NCBI RefSeq assembly: GCF_013179805.1
Contig: NZ_SRRZ01000023.1
Location: forward strand, 1-64,000
Source: Microcoleus asticus IPMA8
GTDB lineage: Bacteria; Cyanobacteriota; Cyanobacteriia; Cyanobacteriales; Microcoleaceae
Direction: 5' to 3'
DNA length: 64,000 bases
The notes below the pieces were generated by a model, which saw only the letters and a list, made by a program, of their open reading frames with translations, searched no databases and was not told the origin of the DNA. Positions 34,558-43,813 of this stretch are shown one piece after another. The position numbers and the translations under genes are program-made. Positions within the stretch are counted from its first letter, which is position 1; every line of letters begins with the position of its first letter.

Positions 34558-34660
34558 ATTTTAGATTTTAGATTTTAGATTTTGGATTGACCCTACGGAT
34601 AAATTCTCTTTCTTGAGGATTTTGGATTTCGGATTTTGGATTTTGGATTGATTCCACGGA
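34558..34660. repeat. Heptamer repeat (GATTTTA/GATTTTG)
   Basis: About ten degenerate 7-nt units occur in two blocks separated by CCCTACGGATAAATTCTC-like sequence that is itself repeated. This short tandemly repeated type is common in filamentous cyanobacteria. No gene is present between 34506 and 34778. Confidence 0.75.
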
Positions 34661-34778
34661 TAAATCCGGGGGTTTGTACCATCAAGAAATTCTTGGTCAG
34701 GGGGAGTGGGGAATTAGACGGTGATTTTTCCGGTTTCTCAACTGAAAACCGTAAGGGTGCAGGCTGCTTTTTACTTAA

Positions 34779-35210
34779 CTATACAAGTTTGGCTAAAAAT
34801 GCTACTGATGAAGAAATGATATCGGCAATATCATCTGGATCGAGGGAATAAATCTTTGCTAAAACTTCTTTTTTAATTTTTTCAGAACCTATCCTCTTGC
34901 TGCCATTCACCTGACCGATCGCCACCTCATCCAAACCGCGTTGATAAACTGATAGGGATATTTCTCCATCCAAATAAAGTTGCAGAGTCTTGGTACTGCC
35001 ACCGCTTAACTTTGCCAGTTGCCGAAAGTTCTTAGAATCGGATTCGGGTATCGTTTTTCCTTTTAACCACCGATATATTGTTGAAAAATCTACTCCGATA
35101 GCGGACGCTAAAGCGCTTTGAGTCCAGCCTTCTTTCAGCAGCAGCTCGATCAACTGAGTCAGCCGCTTTTGGCGATCGAGTATAAGAGAAGACACAGAGC
35201 TAACAGTCAC
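34779..35210 (-). CDS. HTH (XRE-type) DNA-binding protein
   Basis: A 143-residue protein with an N-terminal helix-turn-helix (LLLKEGWTQSALASAIGVDFSTIYRWLKGKTIP) of the lambda-repressor class. The middle has a short region (STKTLQLYLDGEISLSVYQRG) also seen in cyanobacterial XRE proteins, and the C-terminus is helical. It is probably a transcriptional repressor. The divergently oriented gene at 35544 has short dyads in its upstream region and could be a target. Confidence 0.82.
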   Translation of the reverse strand: MTVSSVSSLILDRQKRLTQLIELLLKEGWTQSALASAIGVDFSTIYRWLKGKTIPESDSKNFRQLAKLSGGSTKTLQLYLDGEISLSVYQRGLDEVAIGQVNGSKRIGSEKIKKEVLAKIYSLDPDDIADIISSSVAFLAKLV

Positions 35211-35492
35211 AAGTACTTACCTGACGCTATTACAGTACACTATTTTACTTTTTGTAACATAGAAACCTCTTCGCTACGGGAGGGATTGAGACAGGATCTT
35301 TCGAGAATCAGATAAATTACCTCGGATCAGATAAATTACCTGGCACTATACATCTATTTAACGGTAAAGTCCTTGTATTTGCAAGGTTTGAGCAATTTTT
35401 TGACAATCGCATTTTTGACTGCCCCTGCTGTATTTTACCCCTTTTCTACAAAATTTGAGCCATCAAAGCCTTAATCGATTACGCAACTACTC

Positions 35493-35528
35493 TTGCATTA
35501 TGCAATACTTAATCTTGCACCGCGCAAG
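35493..35528. promoter_or_regulatory. Two short dyads upstream of the DUF3102-like gene
   Basis: TTGCAT-T-ATGCAA (35493-35505) and CTTGC-ACCGC-GCAAG (35514-35528) lie in tandem, sharing the CTTGCA half-site, 16-50 bp before the ATG at 35544. They look like repressor sites, perhaps for the neighbouring XRE protein or for autoregulation. Confidence 0.5.
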
Positions 35529-35543
35529 ACGGACGGAACATCA

Positions 35544-36618
35544 ATGTCAACCTCCAAAACAGTTCGCGGTTCTGATGCACATAACTTCTCTGTTGTTCCC
35601 AGCGCTGAACTCCCTGCGAGAGTTGCACAGGACTGCCAGCTAAACAAAGCCGACGCTAAAGATTTGTCTGCTCACAGCAGTACGCTCACTGATGCTGAAG
35701 CATTAGAATTAAGCAGTTTGGAAGCTACAGTCTACAGTCGAACGGAGCTTGAAAGCTTTCTGGGAAATAGGGCAAGCTTTGCGCCAGATCCGGGATCGGC
35801 GCCTTTACCGGCAAGACTTCTCGACGTTTGAAGACTATTGCACTAATCGGTGGGAAATGTCTCGTCGCTGGGCCTACCAACTGATTGAAGCGGCAACCGT
35901 CTATGAAAATGTGCGCCATGGCGCACAAATCCTTCCCGCCAATGAGCGCCAAGTTCGCCCTCTAACAGCACTACCCTCCCAAGAGCAGCCTAGGGCTTGG
36001 GCTCAAGCGGTTTCTACTGCTCCGAACGGCAAACTTACGGCTTTTCACGTTGCCCGAGTTGTTGAAGAACACCAGAAAAAAATTTCGAGGAATAAGTCTA
36101 ACAACGAGAACAGTTCCAAAAACCAACGAACTCAAACAGCCAATCATCCATCGTCAAACCGTGAGATTTCAGCAGCCACTCAAGAGAATGCTGAGGGATT
36201 GGGAGCAACATCCAGTCAGACAGAAACTCAATGCCGAAGCTGCTGGAACTGCTATCATTGCAGTTTTGAGCCTGTTCAAGACGACCCTCACAGTTTTTAT
36301 TGCCACAAGCTAGGCAAACTAAGCTTTATTGAGAAAGATGGTAACGAACGGGGATCTAAATGTAAATTGTGGCTCGATCGATGGATCGAGCCAGAGTTAG
36401 TCAAAAAGGCAAGACGAGCCCAACGAGATACTTTTACCTTAACTCTACAGCTCCCGACGCACCTGCAAGCCCAGATGCAAGATGCGGCTAAAACTCAAGG
36501 GCTGGCTGTAGCAGATTGGGCAGAACAAGTCCTCAAAGCAGCAGTTTCTACAATCAGTTTTGCTTCATTAGTCCAGCCTACTCATAACATTACGCCCGCC
36601 GCCACAAGTGAGAATTAG
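35544..36618 (+). pseudogene. DUF3102/ParB-like plasmid protein, split by a frameshift
   Basis: The first frame (from ATG 35544) ends in LTDAEALELSSLEATVYSRTE and then leaves the family pattern. The following frame picks up LKAFWEIGQALRQIRDRRLYRQDFSTFEDYCTNRW, which in relatives directly follows. The shift falls near 35740-35750. The downstream frame also has its own ATG at 35749 and could still make a 289-residue protein containing MSRRWAYQLIEAA (an HTH-like stretch), a cysteine cluster (CRSCWNCYHCSFEP..FYCHK) and a C-terminal helical part (LTLQLPTHLQAQMQDAAKTQG). A sequencing error, decay or programmed shift are all possible. Confidence 0.7.
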
Positions 36619-36630
36619 GTACGTATAGGG

Positions 36631-37812
36631 CTAGAAATCATCCAAATTAAACAGCGTAAATTGGTGAGGAGATGTTGTCGTCTTTCTGGATCGGCGTTTG
36701 CCCTTAACAACTTCTTGAATTACTGGATTTGAGTGAATTGATGTCTGATCATTCAAGTCAATAACTTCTGAGCTTTCTCCTGAACTTATTTCATGTTCGA
36801 CTGGACAATCAGTATCATTTTTAGCCTGGGACTCGACTGGCTCAAACCACTCATTGTACCAATAAGTGGCGTTCATTGATTGAGGTCGATCGCTACTTAA
36901 AGTATTGCCAAGGAGCAAATCAGTTTGACCCAACCACCAAATCGGAACAGCCAGCCAAGGTGAAAACATATAAAACTGAAACAAAGCGCATTTTAACAGA
37001 GTAGGGTCTATATCTTGACCGATACCGCTCAGACAGTAATTCGACTGTGTTAACATTAAAGCACCCGTACCGCACGCAGGTTCATTGAAGCTGGAAAATC
37101 GCTCTGTCTTATCACCACTGACTAACTTAGATATCAACTGACACAAAGCTAAGGGTGTCGGATAAAACCCTGAACTTTTTTGAGCAGTCTTTCCGCAAAT
37201 TTGGGGTAGCAGTCTGCCCATATAATCTTCAGGATATAGCATGAGAATTGACAGGTCAAACATCTGATAGAGACGTATTGATGCACCTTCACAGCCGGCG
37301 GGTTCTTTGGGTAAAATGTTGTAAGCTGGATGTCCGAATGCGAACAAAACCCAGTCCAAGAAAAACTCCAAATAATCCCAAGCTGACCAAGTTTTCCATT
37401 CTCCATGTTGAGGAATGCAATTGAGGCTATTATCTAACATGGCTTCTGCGGCAGGAGAATGCTGCCATTCGATTTGGGGAATCGGTTCTGCTGGCAAAGT
37501 TTCCTCAATTACAAATTTGGGTAAAATTTCTGGTTTTCTGTTCTCCAGAATGGCTAGCATTGGCTCCATCTTCCACCGCATCCAGGCATGAGCGGGGACA
37601 GCTTGACACAAAGCCCAATAATCCCACCTTCCCCATAAACATCGGTCTATTTGTGCGAGAATTGTTAAAAGCCAGCCCGGCTTTAAATCTCGTTTGAGGT
37701 TGGGGATTAAAGCTTGCTTTTTCTTTTGTTTATAGGGTTGATTTCTGAAATGTAGCAGCGTTGACTCTCTAATTTTGGAGTCAATGATTGGCAAGACAAG
37801 CTTGTTTTTCAT
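36631..37812 (-). CDS. DNA N6-adenine methyltransferase-like protein lacking motif IV
   Basis: A 393-residue protein from the ATG at 37812. The C-terminal half has a SAM-binding core like HsdM-type methylases: GFYPTPLALCQLI, motif I NEPACGTGALML and the following GIGQDIDPTLLKCALFQFYM. The catalytic (D/N)PP(Y/F) motif expected after LLLGN is not visible; the sequence there is LSSDRPQSMNATYWYNEW. It may therefore bind SAM without methylating adenine, or use an altered motif. An AACCGC-UACU-GCGGUU hairpin lies 31 nt upstream. There is no specificity or restriction partner nearby. Confidence 0.72.
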   Translation of the reverse strand: MKNKLVLPIIDSKIRESTLLHFRNQPYKQKKKQALIPNLKRDLKPGWLLTILAQIDRCLWGRWDYWALCQAVPAHAWMRWKMEPMLAILENRKPEILPKFVIEETLPAEPIPQIEWQHSPAAEAMLDNSLNCIPQHGEWKTWSAWDYLEFFLDWVLFAFGHPAYNILPKEPAGCEGASIRLYQMFDLSILMLYPEDYMGRLLPQICGKTAQKSSGFYPTPLALCQLISKLVSGDKTERFSSFNEPACGTGALMLTQSNYCLSGIGQDIDPTLLKCALFQFYMFSPWLAVPIWWLGQTDLLLGNTLSSDRPQSMNATYWYNEWFEPVESQAKNDTDCPVEHEISSGESSEVIDLNDQTSIHSNPVIQEVVKGKRRSRKTTTSPHQFTLFNLDDF

Positions 37813-37842
37813 GAGTATAAGTCTGAAAAATGCACCCCTAAA

Positions 37843-37858
37843 AACCGCAGTAGCGGTT
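37843..37858 (-). promoter_or_regulatory. Leader hairpin AACCGC-UACU-GCGGUU
   Basis: Perfect 6-bp stem with a C(UACU)G tetraloop, 31 nt upstream of the start at 37812. Its stem matches that of the hairpin before the DUF3768 gene (56557-56574), but the loop differs. Confidence 0.6.
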
Positions 37859-38028
37859 CGCACAATTCTATGTTGATGCAAGCAGCGTCTTGTTTAATAA
37901 AAACAGTAAAAACAAATTGGGAATAGAGCGTAGCTTTTTTGTTTGAAAAAAGCTACACTCTATTCCCCACTCCCATTTTCCCTATTTCTCTCTCCCCATT
38001 CCCATTTCTCAGCCGTCTATTCCACCAA

Positions 38029-40674
38029 TTATTTTGATATTTGAGGAGTAGAAAATGCTTCGCACAGCAGCAGCCCCACCTGCTTGAGTAAAGCTTTGTT
38101 ACCATCAGGGCATCCCGACTGAATCAAACATTTAGGACAGCCAGAACTGCAAGAACAACTGCGGGCTAACTCAGCAGCCGCATGAGCTAATTGAGGGAGA
38201 GAACGAAAAATAGCTTCCGAGGTTCCCGAACCCCCTTCTGCTAAATCGTAAAAGAGTCCTGCATAGTCATTTGCACCTCTCTTCTCTACCAGAAAATTCA
38301 CATCATTAGGTGAAGCCAAAATAGTCAGAGGTAAAGCTGCTAAAATTTGATGGCCGAAACTGTGAATAGCCAACAAATTCGCGGGGTACTCCCACAACTG
38401 CTGATATCCGGGCTCCATCTGCTGTTGAGATTGAAGCAATTCCTGGCGAGTAGCTGTTACTACCTGTTGCAGATAACATTCAACCGGGGAATTAAAACTA
38501 ATTTGCAGTACAGGAGTCGCAAATTTTATTTCGTAAGGTTGCTCAAAGTTTACCTCATTAAGAACCGATGTTAGCTCAGCAGAGCGAGTTCTCTTGCCAC
38601 AAACAGGACACGCAGTACATTTTGGTAAATGCTCTTTGTAATTGACACACTTTCTATTTAGACAAGTTAACTCGTAATTGCGAGTTAATAATTGATAACC
38701 AGTGACGAGTTGGCTAATTTCTCCCCAAACCAGTTCCAGAATAGCTTGAGCTGGAATTGCATTACTATCCGTTGAATTGGTTTGAACATTTCCTTCAACT
38801 TCTGGAATGACCAACGGGATTTGTTGAGGCAAACTCAAATTCTGCTTGAGGCTGGTATGAGTGTGGCTAATCGCTACAGTAAACAGTCGAGTTTCAGGGG
38901 TGTTTTGCAAAATAGCTTTGCCATTCAAGAGCGAGCGCGAAGTATAAGTCACCAAACAGCCGTCTGAGTTTTGCGTGCGGTAAATAGCACCAGGAAATAC
39001 CTCTCGATAAGCAATCTCCGCACTGAGGAGTTCAATCTCTTCTTGAGTCTCCGCATCCACCAGTTGTATCGTGCTAGAACCCGTTCCCCCTCGAAAGTTT
39101 ACATCTTTATGGGGAAAGCCCTTAGCCCATAATTTATCCCGGCTTCTGTGAAGAACACCTTGCTCAATTAAAGCCGTTGCAATTTGAGGAGCGCTCTTGC
39201 CAAAGTAGTGCTTGAGCTTATTGGCAGGAATGCCTGTTTCGACAGCCGCGCACATCAAATGTTTGGCAATATCTATGGGATAATTGGCATTAAAGCTCAC
39301 CAATTCAGATTCGGCGGACAGCAACAATTCAGGGCGCTCGGCAAAATAGTTATCCAAAGGTGATTGTGCAATAGGAATGAAGACAATTAAACCGGAGTTT
39401 GCGCGACCAGCCCGGCCAGCCCTCTGCCTGAAAGCTTGCAAGCTTCCCGGCCATCCCCTAATAATAGCAAAATCAAGTTGAGGCAAATCAATTCCCGCCT
39501 CGAGAGCGCTAGTGCTGAGGATACACTTAACTGTTCCTGACTGCAAAGAGTTAATAATTTCCATGCGGCGCTCGCTTGTTAAACTGCCGTAGAAAATTGC
39601 TACTTGCGACTCAATTCCCGAGTTAGTTTGAGTTACAGCTTCTTGCTTAAAAGTTGCCCACAAGTTCTTAATTGCTTGTCTGCCGTTACCGAAGCAAATT
39701 CCGCTTTGCCCTTGCTGCAACAAAAACATAATGATGCGAGCAACATCGGAATTAGCATCATGAGTCGGTTTAGTAACAATTAATTGCCGTTCTGGGACAG
39801 CAGCTCCGCTAGAGTTAATCCAAACTAACCGCTCGGGTTTATTGATATTTCGCTTTCGACTTCTACCAGATAGTAACTTTGCTAATTTAACGGGATTGCC
39901 AACGGTAGCACTCAATATCAGGAATTGCAGTTTTTGAGAAGAACCTCCGCGCTCGTCTACTGCCAATTTTAATCGGCGAATTAAGCTAGCCATGTTAGCT
40001 CCGTAAACTCCGTTAAAAGTGTGAGCTTCATCTAGGACAATATAGCGGAGGCGACTTAAAAAATGCTGCCAAGGCTGACTCCAATGAACGCCTTTCAGCG
40101 CATAGTGAATTAATTCTGGTGTTGCGCTGATTATGCTAGGGTTTGCAGCTAATAATTGTTCTCGGGTTTTGGGAGGAGTATCCCCAGTTAGAAGTGCAAG
40201 GCGCGGGCGCGCAGGCTCAGGAATCAGTTGGAGCAAATCGGCAAGTTTTTGACTTTGGTCGGCTGTTAAAGCTTTCAAGCCATAAATAGAGAGTGCAGTA
40301 AATTGATGTTGGAGAATGCCCTCTAAAATAGGCAAGTACGCACTTAAAGATTTGCCAGAAGCTGTTGCTGTGCTGAGGATGACATCTTTGCCCTGGCGCA
40401 CGGCTTTGAGTGTTTTAATTTGGTGCGAATAAAGCTGTTGAATGCCTTGGCTGTGCAAAGCAGAAATTATTGAAGGCGGCAAGTCTTGAGGAATTTTGTA
40501 GAGCTTAGGAGTTGTAGCAGTCGCGATTGTCTGATAAATAACCTCTTCGCCTAAAAACTCACACAAATCGGCTGTTGCAGTTGGCTGCAAATGGCTTGCT
40601 TCTGGAAAGTTATTTGGGTGAAAATCATGTCTGGCTATTAGTTGGGAAAGAAGGTTGATATAATTGGGAGGCAT
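38029..40674 (-). CDS. MrfA/Hrq1-like DEAD/DEAH-box helicase
   Basis: An 881-residue superfamily 2 helicase. Walker A is ATASGKS (103-109), motif II DEAH (215-218), motif III LILSATVGNP, and the second RecA domain has STSALEAGIDLP and FRQRAGRAGRA. The C-terminal region carries a CPVCG zinc knuckle and a cysteine cluster (CSCSSGCPKCLIQSGCPDGN) typical of MrfA/DUF1998 proteins. Bacterial MrfA works with the exonuclease MrfB in repairing DNA crosslinks; no MrfB gene is adjacent. It may support replication or repair of this replicon. A CUACC-UAUC-GGUAG hairpin lies 34 nt before the start. Confidence 0.88.
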   Translation of the reverse strand: MPPNYINLLSQLIARHDFHPNNFPEASHLQPTATADLCEFLGEEVIYQTIATATTPKLYKIPQDLPPSIISALHSQGIQQLYSHQIKTLKAVRQGKDVILSTATASGKSLSAYLPILEGILQHQFTALSIYGLKALTADQSQKLADLLQLIPEPARPRLALLTGDTPPKTREQLLAANPSIISATPELIHYALKGVHWSQPWQHFLSRLRYIVLDEAHTFNGVYGANMASLIRRLKLAVDERGGSSQKLQFLILSATVGNPVKLAKLLSGRSRKRNINKPERLVWINSSGAAVPERQLIVTKPTHDANSDVARIIMFLLQQGQSGICFGNGRQAIKNLWATFKQEAVTQTNSGIESQVAIFYGSLTSERRMEIINSLQSGTVKCILSTSALEAGIDLPQLDFAIIRGWPGSLQAFRQRAGRAGRANSGLIVFIPIAQSPLDNYFAERPELLLSAESELVSFNANYPIDIAKHLMCAAVETGIPANKLKHYFGKSAPQIATALIEQGVLHRSRDKLWAKGFPHKDVNFRGGTGSSTIQLVDAETQEEIELLSAEIAYREVFPGAIYRTQNSDGCLVTYTSRSLLNGKAILQNTPETRLFTVAISHTHTSLKQNLSLPQQIPLVIPEVEGNVQTNSTDSNAIPAQAILELVWGEISQLVTGYQLLTRNYELTCLNRKCVNYKEHLPKCTACPVCGKRTRSAELTSVLNEVNFEQPYEIKFATPVLQISFNSPVECYLQQVVTATRQELLQSQQQMEPGYQQLWEYPANLLAIHSFGHQILAALPLTILASPNDVNFLVEKRGANDYAGLFYDLAEGGSGTSEAIFRSLPQLAHAAAELARSCSCSSGCPKCLIQSGCPDGNKALLKQVGLLLCEAFSTPQISK

Positions 40675-40707
40675 TGGTCACTCTAAGAATGAATCTTTTC
40701 TCTCTTA

Positions 40708-40721
40708 CTACCGATAGGTAG
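40708..40721 (-). promoter_or_regulatory. Leader hairpin CUACC-UAUC-GGUAG
   Basis: Perfect 5-bp stem with a C(UAUC)G tetraloop, 34 nt upstream of the helicase start at 40674. Confidence 0.6.
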
Positions 40722-41163
40722 GAAAAAGAAGGAGAGAGGAAATTCCAAAAAAACCAACTGGGAGTCGGACTGAATTTGGTGGCAATTATGGGTTTGGGTT
40801 CAGGAACTAGGGAAACGGTAGGTCTCTGGCTCACTGCGCGATTACCCTGCCCCGTGAGACGCTAGCATTAACACAGTACACTTGCTATGTATATAGCGGT
40901 TCTCAAGCAAGTGAGGCGTCAACTGCCCATTAAGCTGCTACGCATTTAAAGTGTCTATTGGGAATGAGGGGGAGAGAGGGAGAGGGGAAGGGGAGCATCC
41001 CGGTTTTGTAAATGGTTAAAAGTATGATATGAGCCAAAATTTTTCGCCCGGCGCTACATGATAGAACGGAAAAGTTGTCGTCCGCAGGCTAACCGAACTG
41101 GCGAGAGACGAGTATTTAAAGTATGGGAGTTGGGAAGAAAAATATAGAAAAGGTGTCTATATT

Positions 41164-42221
41164 CTAGATTAATTCATTCAAGTAAGCACACCTAAGTTTG
41201 AGCATTTGATTAATATTTTCACGACACCACTGAGCGCCGGAAATCTTCAATCTTCTATCAATCTGTTTGACTAATGATTCCACTGCTCCCGACCCAATAG
41301 AACAAATATTTTGGCGGGATAAGAGTTGATAGTTGACAATTCGATTCCGATGTTTTGTGAGATATTTACAGAAGTTAGTAGTCTGACGACTACTGCACAA
41401 CTCAAACAACTTCATGGTTTCATCTATACGGCCTTGCCACAACAATTCTTTGGCTTTAGACAGCCGTTTCCTAGACCCTGCTACTTTGTACAGATTTTCT
41501 ACTAAATGATACCAGTCTAAGATTTCTCGGCGATTACCATCCGGATTGAATTTACCGATCAGATTCCAAATTCCGTCATGTCCATCACCCAAACAAGTCA
41601 CTAGGGAATTTAACGGCTGACGATTGACATAATCAATCAATACTTCATTTTTCAGAAAATATGCAGCATAAAAGCTGCCATGAAGACTAACTGCTTTGTA
41701 ATCCAGCCAGTGAGAACCCTCCCCTTTTGGTCCTCTAACACGCACTTTCCCTCCATCCACACTGGTTTCTTTAATTGGGGTGAATGCTACTGGTTCGACC
41801 CACTCTTGGTTTTCTACCAATCTATGTAAACTGGTATGACCTATCTTGACTCCCGTCTGTACTTCAATTTCTTGAGATGCCTTGGAATAGGATAACAGGG
41901 CTACTTGTCGCAGACAGCATTTCTCAAAAAAAGGGGCTAAGCGAGTCGATTTTTTGAGATTTAATTTTTCTGCTTGTTTTTCGGTAATTTTTAACTCACC
42001 CACACAGCTTTTTACTGTTCGGGGGCGTCCTTTGTCTGTTCCCGTGGTTTCTTTGATAAAAAAAAAGCAACTTCGGGTCCCACTATCTCTATCCATTGTT
42101 TTCTCAAGTGCCCTTCTATTGTTTCCAGGCTATCTAATGCCTCGGGGGGAGTGTTTCTGTATAAAATTTTGGCGATTTCAGCAGTATGAGCTTGTAAGCG
42201 TGCTTGTTCGTCAGGCGTCAT
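41164..42221 (-). CDS. ISKra4-type transposase, two overlapping frames
   Basis: The first frame (42012-42221, MTPDEQARLQAHTAEIAKIL) encodes the N-terminal part, the second (41164-42096) the catalytic part. They overlap at a run of nine T residues near 42060. Reading through with one extra T joins VAFF to IKETTGTDKGRPRTVKSCVGEL, the family pattern. Catalytic blocks include SVDGGKVRVRG, CLGDGHDGIWNL and REILDWYHLVENLYK, and the C-terminal SIGSGAVESLVKQIDRRLKISGAQW. Frameshifting or transcriptional slippage is likely how the full protein is made. It is probably functional as a gene, although the element is interrupted between this gene and its right end. Confidence 0.8.
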
Positions 42222-42300
42222 ATTTAGTCTCTCAAAATTATTTATTGACTATTGTAACTCTTGAGACACTCTATTCTTCAGTTCCTCTAAAATGGCTGAT

Positions 42301-43474
42301 GGGAGCATCTCAGTTATGCAATAAGTAGAAATACTCAGGCAAAAGCAAGATTAAGATAAGAGCAGCGATGCTTGAGAACTTGAGAGATATTGTTGCGGTT
42401 CCATTGAGCGCCCGATATTTTAATTCTACGCCCAATCTGCTTAATGGTCGATTCGACCGCGCCAGAGCCAATCGTAATTCCTTGAGATTGAAAGGAATGG
42501 TAGTCAGGTATGCGTAGTCGATGTCTTTCAAGATAAGCCAGAAAGTTTTTAACTTGAGGAGCATCCCCATCTGCAAAAGCAGCGATAGCTTGCTCGATTC
42601 TGCCATACCATAGGCTAGTTTCAACTTTTCTTAACCGCTTGTCAGAACCACCGAGCTTGTAGAGATTTTCTTTAAGATGATACCAGTCAAGAATTTCGCG
42701 CCTTTGCGGAGGTGTGGAGATGTTCGCCATTAAATTCCACACCCCTGGATGACCATCGCCCAAACAAGTAATCGTTTCTGACAAAGGCTGACGATTGACC
42801 CAATCTAGCAAGGCTTGATTTTCTAGAAAGAATGCAGCATGGGCTTGTTTGTGTAAAGTCACCGCTTTATAGTCTCGCCACTCACTAGCTTTTCCTTGAT
42901 CTGTCCTCAATCTTGCCTTACCGCCATCTATACTTAGATCTGTCACGGTTTGCTCTGCGATGACTTCAACGAATTCTTGCCGATGGACTAGACGTTGTTG
43001 GGTGCTGTGGTCAATATATATTCCCGTCAGTTGCTTCAAATCTCTTGCTGCATTGGCGTATGAAACATTTGCACTCAGCAATAAGCAACTTGCTTCGAGT
43101 TGTGGACTCAATCGGGTTCGTTTCTTCAATCCCAGTTTCTGGCTTTGTTTCTCACTGACTTGCCATACTCCCAGACAGGTTTGAATCCCTCTTTGTCTCC
43201 CTGCTCTTGTTTTGCTGTTGCTGCTTAAAAAAATTTCCAATCTCTGGCGCTACTTCTTTTAGTACATGGTCTCTGACTGCTAGTTCAATGCTGGCAAAGT
43301 CTTTCAGTTGTTCTTTTGGTGTATTCTTTAGAAGTATTGCGGCAGCAGCTTGCAAATGTTCTTGTAAGATTTTACTTTCTTCGGGTGTCATCAATTTTTC
43401 CTTCTATCTTTTGTCTTCTTCTCTCATGCTTTCTCTGTGAGTATTTCTACTCATTACATAACTGAGATGCTCCC
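42301..43474 (-). mobile_element. Second ISKra4-type element, complete, with 8-bp target duplication
   Basis: Inverted repeats of 37 bp (two mismatches) at 42301-42337 and 43438-43474, starting GGGAGCATCTCAGTTA, enclose a 1174-bp element. The perfect 8-bp direct repeat TGGCTGAT flanks it (42293-42300 and 43475-43482). It lies within the right part of the element 40991-43583, so it inserted later. The ends also resemble paired sequences near 27469-27590. Confidence 0.9.
42335..43394 (-). CDS. ISKra4-type transposase, two overlapping frames
   Basis: The N-terminal frame (43152-43394, MTPEESKILQEHLQAAAAILLKN) and the catalytic frame (42335-43240) overlap at a run of seven T residues near 43230. 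Here joining EIGNFF to SSNSKTRAGRQRGIQTCLGVW needs loss of one T (or +1 shift), opposite to the other copy. Conserved blocks are LSIDGGKARLR, CLGDGHPGVWNLM, REILDWYHLKENLYKLGG and TIGSGAVESTIKQIGRRIKI. The element has intact ends, so the transposase is probably active if slippage occurs. Confidence 0.82.
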
Positions 43475-43619
43475 TGGCTGATTGACTCTCAAACATATTT
43501 TTGGAGGAAGCTAAGTGTTGGCTTTTCCCAAAAGCAGCGCCTTTTATCATACTTTTGTATACTTGCAAAATCGGGATGCTCCCGAGGGGAAGAGAGTGCA
43601 GTTCGGAGTTGAAGGTTGG

Positions 43620-43765
43620 AATGTAGCAAAGAAGAGAGGGAGAGGGGGAGAAAGGGAGAAGGGGAGAAAGGGAGAAATTTTTACGCTTTTTCTACAAGGA
43701 TTGAAGTATATAATTTAAAGACGCGACAGCTTACCAATTACCAATTACCAATTACCAGATGTACC
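43620..43765. repeat. Purine tract and TACCAAT tandem repeat
   Basis: About 55 nt of GAGAAAGGG repeats (43632-43680) are followed by three to four copies of TACCAAT(T) at 43733-43758. No gene is present from 43584 to 43813. Confidence 0.7.
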
Positions 43766-43813
43766 TCATTTAACGCAGAAGTGTTATAGTATCCAATTAA
43801 GAATAATAAACCT

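Larger units (their letters stand above)
40991..43583 (-). mobile_element. ISKra4-type element interrupted by a second element
   Basis: Terminal inverted repeats of about 39 bp (33 matches) lie at 40991-41029 and 43545-43583, both starting GGGAGCATCCCG read inward. A perfect 9-bp direct repeat GAGGGGAAG flanks them (40982-40990 and 43584-43592), although in a purine-rich setting. Removing the internal element and its target duplication leaves about 1411 bp, a normal size for this family. The transposase lies at 41164-42221. Confidence 0.82.
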
